From Brugia malayi (taxonomy: Eukaryota; Nematoda; Chromadorea; Rhabditida; Onchocercidae): a stretch of 64,000 bases of DNA. Shown piece by piece: positions 62,301 to 64,000 of this stretch. The translations under genes and the position numbers were made by a program. Positions within the stretch are counted from its first letter, which is position 1. Each line of letters opens with the position of its first letter. The notes beneath the pieces are model-generated. The model saw only the letters and a program-made list of their open reading frames with translations, did no database searches and was not told the DNA's origin. Location: positions 1 through 64,000 of the forward strand of contig NW_025062285.1 of the NCBI RefSeq assembly GCF_000002995.4, read 5' to 3'.

Positions 62301-63494
62301 TCAGAATATTTTTTGTTTTATTTTTTATTTCTTTTTAGATTTTTGGTGTGAAATATTCGGTGAGACAACGACGCATCAATGCACCAGCTGTGAAACGAGC
62401 AATTGGTACTATATTATCAAATGCGAAAGTAAGTTTTTGTATATACTTTTGAATCAGTCTTATTAAAAATATAAGAAATTTTTATTTTTATTTACTTGAA
62501 ATTCAAGAATATGATTATTTTTAAGCTTGATGCCGATGCTTTGAATGCTGAACTCTCTGCCGCACGACAACAGGGATTCAGTTTTTTAGATGGTTTGAAT
62601 GATTTGAGCATTTTAAGCGAGGATTCTTATCAGGATTCATTTGATCGCATCGAACTTAGTAGAGAGGAAGAGCGATTGCAGTTGAGGGAAGAGGAGGTGA
62701 TAATTTCAAGGGAATTTGAGTTTGATTTTTAGAAGTTGAATTTTGAGCTCTTTTTTTGTATTATAATCGAACAGAAATTTAACATTAAGGAATTGAGAAC
62801 TTATACTTTTGAATTTTAACGAATTATCTTTTTCTCTATTCCAGGAGATGACCGATGATCCAACATGTGAGCTACGACATGCTGAAGTAACAGTAAAAGA
62901 TTTTAGATTAGCAGGTCGACATACATTCTCATCGGTTTTGGCCCAACTTCCTTCGTATTTAGCTGGACGAACTGCTGATGATCTCAGTCCTATTAATGCG
63001 TTCTCAGTGCTTTTGCATCTTTGTAATGAAAATGTTAGTAATTTTAATTATTCGAATTTAAATTTGCAAAAAAAAAAAAAAAAAAATTTCTTTGCTATTT
63101 CCTGATGAAATGAAAAATTGCTAGAGAAGAAAACTTTTACTCAATTAGCATTGTTTGCATCTTGAGCTCACTTTATCCAGGTGAACAGTTTCATTGTTAT
63201 TAAAATTTCTTTCGAAAAAAATGATGACAATCATGGGGAAAATCATCGCCTTTCGAGATTTCCATTATTTTTATCTCATCCTCCTCTGTTATTTCTGAGA
63301 CAACAGATATTTGCGTATTAATTCAAGTAAGTGACTTACTGTAGAATTATTAATTTTTTTTCCAGAATTTGGAGCTTCTTCAACGTAGGGATGGTCGTGG
63401 CCTGATAATGACAACAGAAATGGGTGATTTCACTATAATATCTGCCCGGCAAAACAGGGTAAATCGTAAACGTACTGCCTCAGAATGTCAATAA
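55168..63494 (+). CDS. dpy-26: Condensin complex subunit 2, CAP-H/barren kleisin
   Basis: The kleisin that bridges the SMC2-SMC4 heads in condensin I; in C. elegans the DPY-26 form also serves the X-chromosome complex. Twenty-four exons join in frame to 1180 codons: 55168-55218, 55426-55567, 55772-55908, 56005-56104, 56171-56283, 56502-56750, 57198-57438, 57825-57919, 58103-58300, 58475-58659, 58939-59050, 59140-59345, 59537-59795, 59939-60116, 60254-60315, 60893-61102, 61207-61325, 61425-61590, 62012-62098, 62182-62235, 62339-62428, 62526-62696, 62845-63033, 63366-63494. Kleisin hallmarks: N-terminal AKQLAARAFQEDLID and LLDASARIYSFRVDATHLEA; middle FEIGDFDNMP; C-terminal winged helix with VKYSVRQRRINAPAVKRAI, FSSVLAQLPSYL and PINAFSVLLHLCNENNLELL. 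It is longer than human CAP-H (about 740) but like DPY-26 (about 1,260), mostly from acidic linkers. Exon 7's GTTCGT donor and the low-complexity exon 15 are the least certain. Confidence 0.88.
56299..56389. repeat. (TA)45 microsatellite in CAP-H intron 5
   Basis: An uninterrupted TA tract of about 91 bp between exons 5 and 6. Confidence 0.95.
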
Positions 63495-63578
63495 ATAGTT
63501 AATATTATTGCTTTATTAGCTATTAAAATTTTACTCCGATTATCCACTTGTTTTTTAGTGTTATCTTTATTCAGTGGA

Positions 63579-63584
63579 AATAAA
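63579..63584 (+). promoter_or_regulatory. Poly(A) signal AATAAA of CAP-H
   Basis: AATAAA 85 bp after the stop codon, in an AT-rich 3' flank. Confidence 0.6.
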
Positions 63585-64000
63585 ACCATGAATGATGTGA
63601 TGTGTATTAGACTCCAACTTTTCGTTCTTTCAAATAACAAAACTCAGAAGACATTTATTTATGCCTGAGCAGTAGATTAATCCGCTAAATATGGCAAATG
63701 GCATAATAATTGTTCAATTTTGATCGACAACTCATGTGGATGTATCTTTTATGTGAATGAATGAATGATTGCTCATTTTGTTTATTTGATTAGTTATTCC
63801 TGCATATAATACTTGCTTTACTTCTATCTTGACAGATTACATATAGCAAAGTGTTTGCTGGATGGTTCAGTTTTGGAAATTTTTAAAATTTTTGGAGAAA
63901 AGATGCATGGGAATGATGATATTAATGTTGCAATAGCTGTTAAATATACCTGGTCTTATCGCATAATTTATCATTATTACAATCTATCATTATTTTACTC
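63585..64000. other. 3' flank of CAP-H, no gene seen
   Basis: About 0.4 kb to the window edge; AT-rich, without an open exon or RNA gene that I can support. Confidence 0.5.

Overview
The window is one physical chromosome end of a filarial nematode, most likely the genus Brugia. Four signs support this. The left 11.3 kb is the nematode telomere repeat, read as GCCTAA on this strand (TTAGGC on the other). A spliced-leader SL1 RNA gene sits beside a 5S rRNA gene. Satellite DNA near 36.6-36.9 kb resembles the Brugia HhaI repeat, including its GCGC sites. Decayed pieces of Wolbachia-type (alphaproteobacterial endosymbiont) genes are embedded in the subtelomere.

Layout from the tip inward. 1-11333: telomere. 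11334-24150: six complete and one partial unit of a 2.07-kb higher-order repeat; each unit holds six diverged monomers of about 290-413 bp and ends in a short interstitial telomeric tract bounded by a 12-bp inverted repeat. The telomere joins the array exactly at the edge of such a tract. 24151-29030: a diverged last monomer, then bacterial relics (two Rpn/PD-(D/E)XK transposases, valS, trmD). 29164-30118: a duplicated SL1 segment, with one truncated and one intact SL1 gene, and a 5S rRNA gene. 31.7-33.35 kb: more satellite. 33.38-35.85 kb: a second bacterial relic cluster (guaB, an alpha/beta hydrolase, a cytochrome c tail) interrupted by tandem tRNA-like repeats. 35.85-37.0 kb: satellite including a HhaI-type monomer.

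Unique DNA starts at about 37 kb and holds four intron-rich nematode genes that I could join exon by exon with the reading frame kept throughout: an IFT88/OSM-5 intraflagellar transport protein (+), prefoldin subunit 2 (-), the ER lectin ERLEC1/XTP3-B (-), and a condensin CAP-H/barren kleisin comparable in size to C. elegans DPY-26 (+). They are housekeeping or ciliary genes with no evident shared pathway. IFT88 and prefoldin 2 converge; ERLEC1 and CAP-H diverge from a 2-kb intergenic region. Candidate regulatory signals are an RFX/DAF-19-type X-box 66 bp upstream of the IFT88 start, trans-splice acceptors 1-6 nt upstream of the ERLEC1 and prefoldin starts, and a cluster of ACGT-core sites upstream of ERLEC1.

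All homology calls come from reading translations against remembered family features; no database search was run. Exon joins were checked for GT/AG and phase by hand.
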